The translations under genes and the position numbers were made by a program. DNA of 64,000 nt from Lunularia cruciata. Lineage: Eukaryota > Streptophyta > Marchantiopsida > Lunulariales > Lunulariaceae. Location: the NCBI GenBank assembly GCA_948567375.1, contig OX419755.1:52532291-52596290 (forward strand), given 5' to 3'. Below are positions 21,341 to 31,084 of this stretch, one piece after another. Position 1 is the first letter of the stretch, and the number at the start of each line of letters is the position of its first letter. Below the pieces are notes generated by a model, which saw only the letters and a list, made by a program, of their open reading frames with translations, did no database searches and was not told the DNA's origin.

Positions 21341-22548
21341 TTGACCATCTACATGAAGAAGGGTGTAGATTACATGGTGATTTTGGAAGACAAGGAGGCT
21401 CTCAAAGCTTTTGAGGAGCTCAAGCAATCCCTTGGTGTAGCTCCAATTCTTGCTAAACCTAATTGGAGTAAGCCTTTCATCCTCTACACTTATGCTTCTA
21501 ATGTAGCTATAGGATGCACTCTTAGTCAATTAGACCAATATGAGCATGATCATCCAATAGCTTATGCTAGTGAGCAGATGGTTTCAATAAAAAAGAACTA
21601 CTCTGTCATAAAGAGAGAAGGGTTAGCAGTGATCTTTGGTCTTAAGAAGTTTAGACACTACTTGATTGGAGGGAAAGCCATAATTGTCATGGATCACAAG
21701 GCTTTGAAGTACATCTTCAACAAGCCTAATTTAGAAGGAAGGCTAGCAAGGTGGATGATACTCTTATCTGAGTATGACTACACCATTGAGGATAGGTCAG
21801 GAAAGAAACATAAAAATGCTAATTTATTATCTAGGGCCTATGATCATGATGGAGATAAGCCAGTGGATGATTCCTTCCAAGATGAGGAGCTCATGACAAT
21901 CTTAGTCACTCAAGATGTTCCAATGGAGTATAAGGATATTGTGGATTTTGTGACAAGAGGTAACTATCCAAAAGGAATGCATGCTAGGGAGAGGAAGGCC
22001 CTTGCATCAAGATCTAGACCTTACACAATGGTGGAGGATATTCTTTTTCACCAAGGAGCAGATGGTCTACTTCAAAGAGCAGTGGGTAAGGAAGAGTCTA
22101 TCCTACTCATAAAGGAGTTTCATGAAGGTTTAGTGTGTGGAGGACACTTTGCAAGAAAGGTGATTGCTTTCAAGATTCTAGATGCAGGTTACCATCGGAG
22201 AGAGATTTTCAAGGATTATCTTGATTATGAAAAACTTTTCATGTTTGTCAAGCTTTTGCTAGAAAGTCCACATCCATTCCACCACTTAGATCAATTCTAT
22301 TGCTAGGAACTTAAAAGAAGTGGGGAATTGAATTTGTAGGTCCTCTCAATAGAACCCTAAGGACTAATCGGTACATTGTGGTAGTTACTAATTACATTAC
22401 CAAGTGGGTTGAGGCTAGACCATTGAGGGACAAGAATGAAGATGAAGTGGGTAGATTTCCTTATGAATGCATAATCACTAGGTTTGGATGCCCTTTGGAG
22501 TTGGTTTTTGATAGAGGAGGAGAGTTTACATGAAGCATCACTATAGCC
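21341..22548 (+). pseudogene. RNase H and integrase N-terminal part of F
   Basis: 21341-22306 is open for 321 codons: FILYTYASNVAIGCTLSQLD (first catalytic Asp changed to Tyr), IVMDHKALKYIF, then the HHCC segment (KEFHEGLVCGGHFARKV). The frame shifts near 22230, and the integrase core continues with GIEFVGPLNRT and ELVFDRGGEF up to the insertion of E at 22549. The remaining core lies beyond E at 30362. Confidence 0.85.
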
Positions 22549-23240
22549 TGTGAGCCGGCCTGTCTCTCACTCAGGATGAACCCCTGATGGCTATTATGGT
22601 AGCGCACCATGGACTAAGAAGGCAAGGAACCCCAACTCCATCATACTCCTCCAAGGCTAACACTCCAAGACTCAAGACATTGCTCATTAGAGAACTCAAT
22701 GAGAGAGAGATAGTTGCAAATGAAAGGATGATGAGTACCTCCTCACCCCTTGTTTATATACTTGTGAAATAATTACATACCAAAGTTACTAATTACCGTA
22801 GTAACTCAAGTTACTAGACTAAAAGTCAAGTAAAGTCAAAAAGTAGAAAGGAATATCTATTCACATGGGCATATTCCCCTAAGCATGTGGTCTTATCTTG
22901 ACCCAACCACTAAGTCAAGGATTCCTTCACATGGGCTATCCTTGGACTAAAGAAGAATCCAAAACAAAAAGGCTTGCGGGCCCAAGAGTTCTCAACTCTT
23001 TCCTCAAAGCCACACACTTAGGAATAATACAAAGTCAACACACTAAAATCCAAAATAGTGGTGCTCATCTTTTCTAGTTCCTCTAAAGTAAGATCCCATC
23101 TATCTTAGCTATGACTAAAGTTAGCTAACCATGACTAATATAGAACCATCCTTTATCTCTATATAAATAATATCTCTTAAGTACTTGTAATACCAAGTTA
23201 AATGTCACAATACCACACACATGCACAAATGGGTGTTACA
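22549..23240 (-). repeat. 3' LTR of E
   Basis: TGTGAGCC at 22549 and GGTGTTACA ending at 23240. Paired with 29670-30361. It contains the TATA region TTTATATAC near 22752-22760 (minus-strand TATA) and an AGTTACTA...TAGTAACT inverted repeat near 22792-22814. Confidence 0.93.
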
Positions 23241-23253
23241 TTTACCCCCGGAC
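23241..23253 (-). promoter_or_regulatory. Polypurine tract of E
   Basis: Read on the minus strand, CCGGGGGTAAA directly precedes the 3' LTR start TGTAACACC. It is the plus-strand priming site. Confidence 0.75.
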
Positions 23254-23288
23254 TAAGTTTTCACTTTGTCCTCAAAGTGAAGGTCTCT

Positions 23289-25190
23289 CTACCATCTATG
23301 GTACATCTTCAACTTATCATGGTTAATCCTATCAAAGTGTCTTCCTCCCAACTCCTTGAGATCATAGGTGTAATTGCCCCACACCTTCTCCACTATGAAA
23401 GGTCCAAAGTACTTAGGCAAAAACTTCTTTTGCACTCTCTTGAATAGAAAGGAATCAACCAACATTACCCAATCACCTTCTTTGAAAGTCTCCATCTTCT
23501 TCTTGCCTTGCCTCTTGTCATAGCTCTCCTTTTGTTTCCTTTGGGCTTGCTCTACTCAAACCATAGCAACTGCTCTTGCCTCTTCCAACTCCATGAGTTG
23601 ATCTTTCCTTGACTTCTCTACATCACCTCCTTGTGCTTTCTTCAATCTCCTATGAATGCTTTGGAAGGTAGGAAGATCAAAGGGAATAGGTAAGGTAGAC
23701 TCAATACCATATACCAATTGAAATGGAGAATATCCGGTGGAAGTTTTCATCGTTGTCCTATACTCCCATAAAACTGCATGAATCTCCTTGTCCCAATGAT
23801 GTTTAGCCCCCTCCATTTCTGCATCTTTGGCCAACATCATGCACAAGGTCTGATTGGTTCTCTCTGCCAAGCCATTGGAATTTGGCTTATAGGATGTAGT
23901 TACTCTATGTGTGATAGAGAAATGTCGTAGCATGGCTGTAGTAATGCTTCCTGTAAACTCTCCTCCTCTATCAGAAACCAACTCCAAAGGGCATCCAAAC
24001 CTAGTGATAATGTGTTCATAAAGAAATCTACCCACTTCATCTTCATTCTTGTCCCTCAATGGTCTAGCCTCAACCCACTTGGTAAGGTAATCAGTAACTA
24101 CAACAATGTACTGATTGCTCCTTGGGGTTCTATTGAGAGGACCTACAAAATCAATTCCCCACTTCTCAAAAGGTTCTAGCAATGGAATTGATCTAAGTGG
24201 TGGAGTGGATGTAGACTTTCTAGCAAAAGCTTGACAAACATGACAAGTTTTGCAATAATCAAGACAATCCTTGAAAATCCCTCTCCAATGGTAACCTGCA
24301 TCTAGAATCTTGAAAGCAGTCACCTTTCCTGCAAAGTGTCCTCCACATACTAAACCTTCATGAAACTCCTTTATAAGAAAGATAGACTCTTCCTTACCCA
24401 CTGCTCTTCGAAGTAGACCATCTGCTCCTTGGTGAAAAAGAATATCCTCCACCATTGTGTAAGGTCTAGATCTTGCTGCAAGGGCCTTCCTCTCCCTAGC
24501 ATGCATTCCTTTTGGATAGTTACCTCTTGTCACAAAATCCATAATCTCCTTGTACTCCATTGGAACCTCTTGAGTGATTGAGATTGTCATGAGCTCCTCA
24601 TCTGGGAAGGAATCATCCACTGGCTCATCTCCATCATGATCATAGGCTCTAGATAACAAATCAGCATTTGCATGTTTCTTTCCTGGCCTATCCTCAATGG
24701 TGTAGTCATACTCAGACAAGAGTATCATCCACCTTGCTAGTCTCCCTTCAACATTAGGCTTGTTGAAGATGTACTTCAAAGCCTTGTGATCCATGACAAT
24801 GGTGGCTTTCCCTCCAATCAAGTAGTGTCTAAACTTCTTGAGACCAAAGATCACTACCAACCCTTCTCTCTCCGTGACAGAGTAGTTCTTCTCTGTTGAA
24901 ACCATCTGCCTACTAGCATAAGCTATTGGATGATCATGCCCATCTTGGTCTAATTGACTAATAGTGCATCCTATAGCTACATTAGAAGCATCAGTGTAGA
25001 GGATGAAAGGCTTACTCCAATCAGGTTTAGCAAGAATTGGAGCTATAACAAGGGATTGCTTGAGCTCCTCAAAAGCTTTGAGAGCCTCCTTGTCCTCCAA
25101 AATCACCATGTAATCTACACCTTTCTTCATGTAGATGGTCAATGCATAAGCCTTGTTGGAAAATGATAATAAACCTCCTATAGTATCCAA
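23289..25190 (-). pseudogene. RNase H and integrase of E
   Basis: 25190-23556 is open for 544 codons: the RT connection, RNase H (FILYTDASNVAIGC, VMDHKALKYIF), the HHCC zinc domain (HEGLVCGGHFAGK, CKTCHVCQAF) and the integrase core with Asp in WGIDFVGPL, Asp in LVSDRGGEF and Glu in SNGLAERTNQ. After a stop at about 23553 the frame resumes at 23495-23289 with KYFGPFIVEKVWGNYTYDLK, a GPY/F-type C-terminal module. No chromodomain and no second RNase H are visible. The domain looks catalytically complete. Confidence 0.92.
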
Positions 25191-26574
25191 CCATCCCCAA
25201 GAATTGGCGTAACTTTGTCAAGCTTGAAGGGAATGGAAGGTTTGGGATTTTCCTCACCTTCTTAGGGTCAATTGCTATTCCATCCTTGGAGATGATGTGC
25301 CCCAAAAGTAGACCTTCTTCACATCCAAAAATGCAGTTCTTTGGGTTGAGTGATGCATTTGCCTCATCCAAGCGTTGCAAGACTTTGATTAGGTGCTCAA
25401 AGTGCTCCTTCTTGCTCCCATAGACACAAAAGTCATCAATGAAATCTCTCACAAATTTCCCAATGAAAGGTTCAAATACCTTGTTCATGAACCATTGGAA
25501 TGTGGCTGGAGCATTGCAAAGCCCAAAAGGCATGACCTTGAAAGCGTAAGTTCCCCAAGGTGTGGTGAATGTGGTGAGTTGTTGATGCTTTGGTGCAATC
25601 TTGATTTGGTTATATCCACTATAACCATCTCCAAAACTGTACCTCTCATGACTTGCAACCTCCTCCAAGATCTCATCAATGAATGTCAATGGGTAGTAGT
25701 CCTTCTTGGTAACAACATTGAGCTTCTTGTAATCCACACATACCCAAAGCTTACCATTCTTTTTCTTCACAATGACAATTGGAGACACCCATTCTGAATT
25801 CTCCACCTCAAAGATAAATCTAGCCTCCTTGAGCTTATCAATCTCCTCCTTCACAACCAAAGATATTGGTGGGCTAATGCAACGTTGCTTTTGGCGGATT
25901 GGTCTTGCATGTGACTCCACCTCTATCTTGTGCTCCTCCAAGGTGACTTCTTTCAAATCCTTGTAACTAAAAGCAAACACATGGATGAACTTGCGGACAA
26001 TCTCTTCAAATCTCACCTTCTCCTCCTTGGTAACATTTGGGCCATACTTGAGGGTAGCTAACCTTCTCTCTACCTCCTCAAGTGTCAATGGTGATTTGTC
26101 TGGGTCCTTCAAAACCTCTGGCTTAGGTGCAAAATCCATAGCACACAAGGGATACACATCTGAATCAGATTCAGATTCATCCTCCTCCGTGGAAGTCTCC
26201 TCTTCCATGCTTGTGTCCACACCTGAAGCTCCTTCTTCAGAATCTGATTCCCAATAATCAGAAGATGGTGTATCTGAATGTGAAGTGTTGGTGGTGTTAG
26301 TCATAGGAACAATGACTCTATGGTTTGATGGCCCAATCCTCAAGTACCCTTTGTGCCATTGATCAGTTGTGTGTGCTGCTCTCAACCATGGCCTCCCAAG
26401 AAGTAAGTCATAGCTTGAATCCTTCAAGACTTGGAAAGTCATGAGATTTTGAACTCCCATAACTGAAACTACCACTTTATCCATCAACCCTACCGGTCGA
26501 ACTTGTTGCTTGTTTGCCATGCTCACCACAAATGTTGAAGGTCTTGAGGGTATCATACCCAACTTCTTCATCAA
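25069..26574 (-). pseudogene. Protease C-terminus and reverse transcriptase of E
   Basis: 501 codons: protease flap side (MTFQVLKDSSYDLLLGRPWL), acidic linker (MEEETSTEEDESESDSDVYP), RT start (CISPPISLVVKEEIDKLKEA), VCVDYKKLNVVTKKDYYPL, GDGYSGYNQIKIAP, MPFGLCNAPATF and catalytic FIDDFCVYGSK. The frame is lost near the RT connection (YYRRFI), where the next frame begins at 25190. The RT palm keeps all obvious catalytic residues. Gene order PR-RT-RH-IN is standard for Ty3/gypsy. Confidence 0.92.
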
Positions 26575-27143
26575 CCTTTTGATATGGCATTTACTGCTGA
26601 TCCTCCATCAACCAATGCATCCTTGATGTTGTGACCATTCACTCTCATATCAATCTTGGAGGCATATTCACAAGCCTCCCATGGTGCTGGCTTGGCATCC
26701 ACCACCCCCATTGATATTGGAACTTTTGCATTCTTCTTCCTCTTGCTCCTTGTAGAACTCAAACCACCTCTAAGCTCCTTTCTCAAGGTAGGATTCAAAG
26801 CAATCAATTGGCCCACTGTGATGTTAGCCTTGTGACTACCAACATCCTCCAACACATTGTAGTTCCATTGTTGCTTTGAGATCAAGAAGTCCTCCATCCC
26901 CAACTTCTTTCTTGGAGTCTTTGTTGTTGATGGTGTTGAGGTGCGAGTGCTCCTAGTAGAGATAGGAGTATCCTTGCTTGAAGTAAATCCTTGAGAAGAG
27001 TGAACATCCTTTGCAAAACGAGCTCTCTTCTTCTCTTGTGCCAAAAGCTCCAAATTAAGACCCTTGGAGTCTCCCTTCTCATACTTGCTCTCAACCACAT
27101 CTATGGATGCTATCCCCTTACCTTTTTTGGGATTAGGAGCCAC
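26571..27143 (-). pseudogene. Gag C-terminus and protease start of E
   Basis: 190 codons with a basic and Ser/Thr-rich linker (STPSTTKTPRKKLGMEDFLI), VLEDVGSHKANITVGQL, RSKRKKNAKV and the protease catalytic loop ALVDGGSAVNA (D-G-G instead of D-S-G). It ends in a frameshift that separates it from the following 26574 frame by only a few bases. Confidence 0.85.
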
Positions 27144-27158
27144 TTGGGTTTCACTACC

Positions 27159-27452
27159 TCACTCTTTCCCTCTATTGGCTCCCTCATAACCCCTTCCTCC
27201 ATGGTAAGTGGAATTTGGGCAATTCCTTTGGATATGGCCTCTTCCTCCACAACCAAAACAATTTCTATCATTGAAATTTTTGGCTGGTTGGCCTCCTCTA
27301 TATGGATAGTTTCCATAACTCCTAGGCCCTCTCCCTACATTCTGATCCACCTCTCTCTTCTCCCATAGTTGCACCACATTCATCTTGAGATCCGCAAGTT
27401 GTTGTGATGGTTTGAAGTGGATCTTTTGGTGGAGACGCAAGAACTGGAGCAA
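27159..27452 (-). pseudogene. Nucleocapsid part of gag of E
   Basis: Carries LKMNVVQLWEKREVDQNVGR, a Gly/Tyr/Arg-rich stretch and the knuckle CFGCGGRGHIQRNC (CX2CX4HX4C), the RNA-binding module of Gag. A TGA and a short gap separate it from 27143. The corresponding part in F is open from further upstream. Confidence 0.85.
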
Positions 27453-27459
27453 CCACTAC

Positions 27460-28101
27460 TTATGGTGCAACCCTTGCCACCAAATTATCAGAAGTTCCAC
27501 CATACTTGTAGCCTTGAGGAGGATGCACAACCTCCTTCACCACCAAATCACTCTCATCCCCTTCCAAACTCTCCTCCATACGAATTGTGATCTTGATAGC
27601 TTCAACCTTGGAAGAAGGTTTCTCATATCTCACCTTGCTTCTAATTTGTGGTCTCAACCCTCCCACAAAATTCTTGGTGAGCATGGCCCCTATGCCAATA
27701 ATTGTAGTCTCCACATCATCCCCACCCTTCCTCAACACTATGCAAAATCTGGACTCTAACTTTTCCACTCTTTCCACATAGACTCTCACTTTCTCTCCAT
27801 CTCCTTGCTTGAGAAATGTAACCTCACTCATCAATCTCTCATAACTCTCATCAGGAAGAAAGTTCTCAATGAGTGCTGAAGTCAAAGTCTCCCAAGACTC
27901 CTCTTCCCCATCTCTCCTCTCTCTCTTTTGGTATTCTGACTCATACCATGTAAGTGCTGCATCCTCAAAGAAATCTGGTAATAATGAGGCCAACTCATTC
28001 TTCCTCCTCTCATTGTTTCCTATGCAAGCTCTCTTGAAGTCTCTCACAAAGGCCTCCACATCTTCTCCATCCTTGCCAAAGAAAACTAGAAGTTTCCCCA
28101 T
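27460..28101 (-). pseudogene. Gag capsid region of E
   Basis: 213 codons from the ATG at 28101: LLVFFGKDGEDVEAFVRDF, LPDFFEDAALTWYESEYQKR, EKVRVYVERVEKLESRF and MLTKNFVGGLRPQIRSKV. This is the conserved retrotransposon gag capsid domain. It ends at a TAA where F keeps a Gln codon (CAA), a C-to-T change. The start is supported by the same ATG context in F (17688) and G (53839). Confidence 0.88.
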
Positions 28102-28165
28102 CTTAACCTCTCACTATCTTTCTTTCTCTCAATTTTTTTTTCTCTTTTCTTTTCTCTCACTCCAT
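28102..28165 (-). promoter_or_regulatory. Purine-rich leader before gag of E
   Basis: On the minus strand the 60 or so bases before the gag ATG are nearly all A/G (GAGAGAAAAGAAAAGAGAAA and onward). F has the same run. It sits just after the stop of the extra frame at 28180. Confidence 0.5.
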
Positions 28166-28179
28166 TACTAATAAAGTAT

Positions 28180-28809
28180 TTACATGACTAACACCATCTG
28201 AGAATAATCCACTCTAGGGAACACAAAAGGTTCAGGTTGCTCCAAGATTTCTATAGCAATATCAAATCCAAGAGTGCATATTAATCTAACTCTCATGGAT
28301 AGTTTATCCATAAGTTGAAAGATTATCTCCATCACTAATCTTGAGAACTAGTTGATGAAGGTGTTAGTATTTATGTAGCTGTACTAAGGCTTTCTCCAAG
28401 ATCCTTCACCAAAGTTTCCAAAAGTGCTTTTACTCCACTACACTCATGTCCTTTTGGAAGTCCTTCAACTCCACAAACCTCACACAACTCCTTGGTCTTA
28501 GATCTTCTCCCTCCCAATCTTGGTGAAGAAGGTCCAACATGCAAACCCAAGTCAAGTAAGCCTCTCCTTTCCCTCAATCTCTTTGCTCTCAAAGGTCACT
28601 GGACATGAACTTGCCTTATGTCCCTTCTCTCCACATATAAAGCACTTAGACTCACTCTTTCCTCCAAGTGGTGTAGGTTTTTGGATCCTCTCAATACTCT
28701 CTTCAAATTCTATTGTAAACTCTTTTTTCCTCAAATCAACCCCTACAATCACCTCAAACCCTTGGGGAACCTTGCATAATCTCAATTTCCACTCTTGATG
28801 ACCCTCCAT
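28180..28809 (-). pseudogene. Extra zinc-knuckle frame upstream of gag in E
   Basis: From the ATG at 28809 the frame reads MEGHQEWKLRLCKVPQGFEV, VDLRKKEFTIEFEESIERI and then a full CCHC knuckle CFICGEKGHKASSC. A frame change near 28580 leads to a second Cys/His segment (KELCEVCGVEGLPKGHEC, 28592-28371), and a return to the first frame gives MDKLSMRVRLICTLGFDIAI up to TAA at 28180. The stop and ATG frames agree, giving 210 codons before indels. Function unknown. A nucleic-acid-binding accessory protein is a guess from the knuckles. It is not Gag, which starts at 28101 and has its own knuckle. Confidence 0.62.
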
Positions 28810-29647
28810 GTTCCCAAGATGAATCTAAACACTCAAACATGTTTTTTGTTGATCTCAAACTTCTCATGCATGAGATGTCCACTCTGCAGAATTGACTCTT
28901 CCTCACAATGTCACTCAAATCCTCCAACTAGTATATCACAGTCCTCTGAAATTTTTCACACTTAATCAAAAACTCTAGGACGTCTCTCCCTGCAAAATTT
29001 CAGATCTTTTCATCGAGCCATTTGGCCTAGACACCTTTCTATTCAGCACCCATATTTCAGATTTGGTCTAAAAAACACCCCACTCACTTCCAAAACTCAT
29101 AACTCCTTGCGCAAGAACGATCTCTCTCCAATTTTTGTGGCAGCAGGTAGAATACAATGCCCTAAATTTTCTTGGAAATTTTCAGGACAATTCACTGAAA
29201 ATTGAAGAAATGGCGGACTCTGTACAATTTTCCAGAGAGCATGTAGTTGCGAGAGCACTTTACCCTATCAACTTTCAAAAATTCTAGCCCAGTGCGCATA
29301 GTAGCTCTGATAATAATTTCAAGTGTGATAACTGAAAGATAACCTAAGCTATCATGTGTAGAAATTTCAAGTTCAGATCTCAAACTTGGGATTTTGCCCA
29401 AAATCACCTTAATCCCCAAAATCTGCACTCCACCTCACACAATCTCTCCAATTCCTCTCATGTGTACAAGATGTACAAAATCACCTCAAAGACATCATAA
29501 TGAACTATAGGGTATACAAATGGATCTTGGTTCTCTAACATAAGTTCAGCCCTCTACTCTCCTAATGTTCTCTCCAAGTGAGCTCTCATAGCCTCCTTCT
29601 ACCTAATGTAGAATTGAACGCGGAACATTATCTTGCCTTCTAGAGAG
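28810..29647 (-). other. Long 5' leader of E
   Basis: About 840 bases between the primer site and the extra frame. Protein-like stretches occur (MFRVQFYIR, LERLCEVECRFWGLR, LEISTHDSLGYLSVITLEII), and the same ones are seen in F and G, so an older coding sequence may extend to an ATG at 29628. A TGA near 29405 is shared by all three copies, which argues against one continuous frame. Confidence 0.45.
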
Positions 29648-29665
29648 GTCCCGGCAACGGAACCA
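29648..29665 (-). promoter_or_regulatory. Primer-binding site of E
   Basis: TGGTTCCGTTGCCGGGAC on the minus strand, four bases inside the 5' LTR. It begins TGG, as sites complementary to tRNA CCA ends do. I cannot name the tRNA with certainty; it is not the initiator Met site. Confidence 0.72.
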
Positions 29666-29669
29666 AAAA

Positions 29670-30361
29670 TATGAGCCGGCCTGTCTCTCACTCAGGATGA
29701 ACTTCTGATGGCTATTATGGTAGCGCACCATGGACTAAGAAGGCACGGAACCCCAACTCCATCATACTCCTCCAAGGCTAACACTCCAAGACTCAAGACA
29801 TTGCTCATTAGAGAACTCAATGAGAGAGAGATAGTTGCAAATGAAAGGATGATGAGTACCTCCTCACCCCTTGTTTATATACTTGTGAAATAGTTACATA
29901 CCAAAGTTACTAATTACCGTAGTAACTCAAGTTACTAAACTAAAAGTCAAGTAAAGTCAAAAAGTAGAAAGGAATATCCATTCACATGGGCATATTCCCC
30001 TAAGCATGTGGTCTTATCTTGACCCAACCACTAAGTCAAGGATTCCTTCACATGGGCTATCCTTGGACTAAAGAAGAATCCAAAACAAAAAGGCTTGCGG
30101 GCCCAAGAGTTCTCAACTCTTTCCTCAAAGCCAAACACCTAGGAATAATACCAAGTCAACACACTAAAATCCAAAATAGTGGTGCTCATCTTTTTTACTT
30201 CCTCTAAAGTAAGGTCCCATCTATCTTAGCTATGACTAAATTTAGCTAACCATGACTAATATAGAACCATCCTTTATCTCTATATAAATAATATCTCTTA
30301 AGTACTTGTAATACCAAGCTAAATATCACAATACCACACACATGCACAAATGGGTGTTACA
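29670..30361 (-). repeat. 5' LTR of E
   Basis: On the plus strand it starts TATGAGCC (TG changed to TA) and ends GGTGTTACA. It is 692 bp, the same length as the 3' LTR. The minus-strand TATA box TATATAAAC is at 29881-29873, so U3 is about 30361-29882 and R/U5 lies below about 29845. Confidence 0.93.
29873..29881 (-). promoter_or_regulatory. LTR TATA box of E
   Basis: TATATAAAC on the minus strand within CAAGTATATAAACAAGG, in the 5' LTR and upstream of gag-pol. The same motif is kept in the other full LTRs of the family. Confidence 0.65.
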
Positions 30362-30980
30362 AGCCATGCTATGATATTTCTCTATCACACATAGAGTAAC
30401 TACATCCTATAAGCCAAATTCCAATGGCTTGGCATAGAGAACCAATCAGACCTTGTGCATGATGTTGGCCAAAGATGCAGAAATGGAGGGAGATAAACAT
30501 CATTTAGACAAGAGGATTCATGCAGTTTTGTGGGAGTATAGGACAACCATGATGACTTCCACCGGATATTCTCCATTTCTATTGGTATATGGTATTGAGT
30601 CTACCTTACCTATTCACTTTGATCTTCCTACCTTCCAAAGTATTCATAGGAGATTGAAGAAAGCACAAGGAGGTGATGTAGAGAAGTCAATTGCCTCACC
30701 AAATCATGGAGTTGGAAGATGCAAGAGCAATTGCTATGGTTTGAGTGGAGCAAACCCAAAGGAAACAAAAGAAGAGCTATGACAAGATGCAAGGCAAGAA
30801 GAAGTTGGAGCCTTTCAAAGAAGGTGATTGAGTAATGTTGTTTGATTTCATTCAATTCAAGAGAGTGAAAAAGAAGCTCTTTGGACCTTTCATAGTGGAG
30901 AAGGTGTGGGGAAATTACACCTATGATCTCAAGGAGTTGGAAGGAAGACACTTGGAGTTTAGGATTAACCATGATAACTT
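30362..30980 (+). pseudogene. Integrase C-terminal part of F, beyond E
   Basis: Starts with the AGCC duplication and continues the integrase of F: AMLRYFSITHRVTT-like segment, CMMLAKDAEMEGDKHHLDK, WEYRTTMMTSTGYSPF and VYGIESTLPIHFDLPTFQSI (30453-30782). Then the GPF module (KKLFGPFIVEKVWGNYTYDL) appears near 30860-30930. The end joins a piece of LTR at about 30980. Confidence 0.85.
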
Positions 30981-31084
30981 GGAGGAGTATGATTGAGTTG
31001 GGGTTCCTTGCCTTCTTAGTCCATGGTGCGCTACCATAATAGCCATCAGAGGTTCATCTTGAGTGAAAGACATGCCGGCTCACA
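30981..31084 (+). repeat. Truncated 3' LTR of F
   Basis: GAGGAGTATGATTGAGTTGG through GCCGGCTCACA matches only the last 104 bases of the LTR. The polypurine tract and most of the LTR are deleted. The joint lies at ATAACTTGGAGGAG, with about 3 bases (TTG) shared by both sides. Confidence 0.85.

Larger units (their letters stand above)
22549..30361 (-). mobile_element. Element E: complete gypsy retrotransposon nested in F
   Basis: Both LTRs (692 bp each) are present, with primer site and polypurine tract at the proper ends. A perfect 4-bp target duplication AGCC flanks it (22545-22548 and 30362-30365), and the integrase sequence of F joins exactly across it. By hand count the two LTRs differ at about 16 positions (about 2.3 percent). 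Gag-pol is broken by a few frameshifts and stops, so it is a structurally complete but non-autonomous copy. Confidence 0.95.
15432..31084 (+). mobile_element. Element F: gypsy retrotransposon split by a solo LTR and by element E
   Basis: 5' LTR (15432-16121), primer site, leader, zinc-knuckle frame, gag, protease, RT, RNase H and integrase run on the plus strand. The coding sequence is interrupted at 19180-19870 by a solo LTR and at 22549-30361 by the complete element E, and then resumes at 30362 within the integrase core. The element ends in a truncated 3' LTR. The flanks ATAT (left) and TTAC (right) do not match, so one end may have been altered after insertion. Confidence 0.9.

Noticed and set aside
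24954-27781. Open plus-strand frames inside element E (for example 25393-25797, 26991-27368)
   Set aside because: They are antisense to gag-pol of E and recur, antisense, wherever the same pol segment occurs.
23289-28101. Assignment of E/F/G to the Tat/Ogre group because of the extra frame
   Set aside because: No second (archaeal-type) RNase H is seen between RNase H and integrase, and no intron between protease and RT is needed. The lineage is left open.
28946-29407. Possible intron in the leader of E (AAG/GTGATT donor, TTTCAG/AG acceptor)
   Set aside because: Splicing would lead straight into a TGA that is also present in F, and G keeps neither site. Coding continuity gives no support, so it stays only a curiosity.
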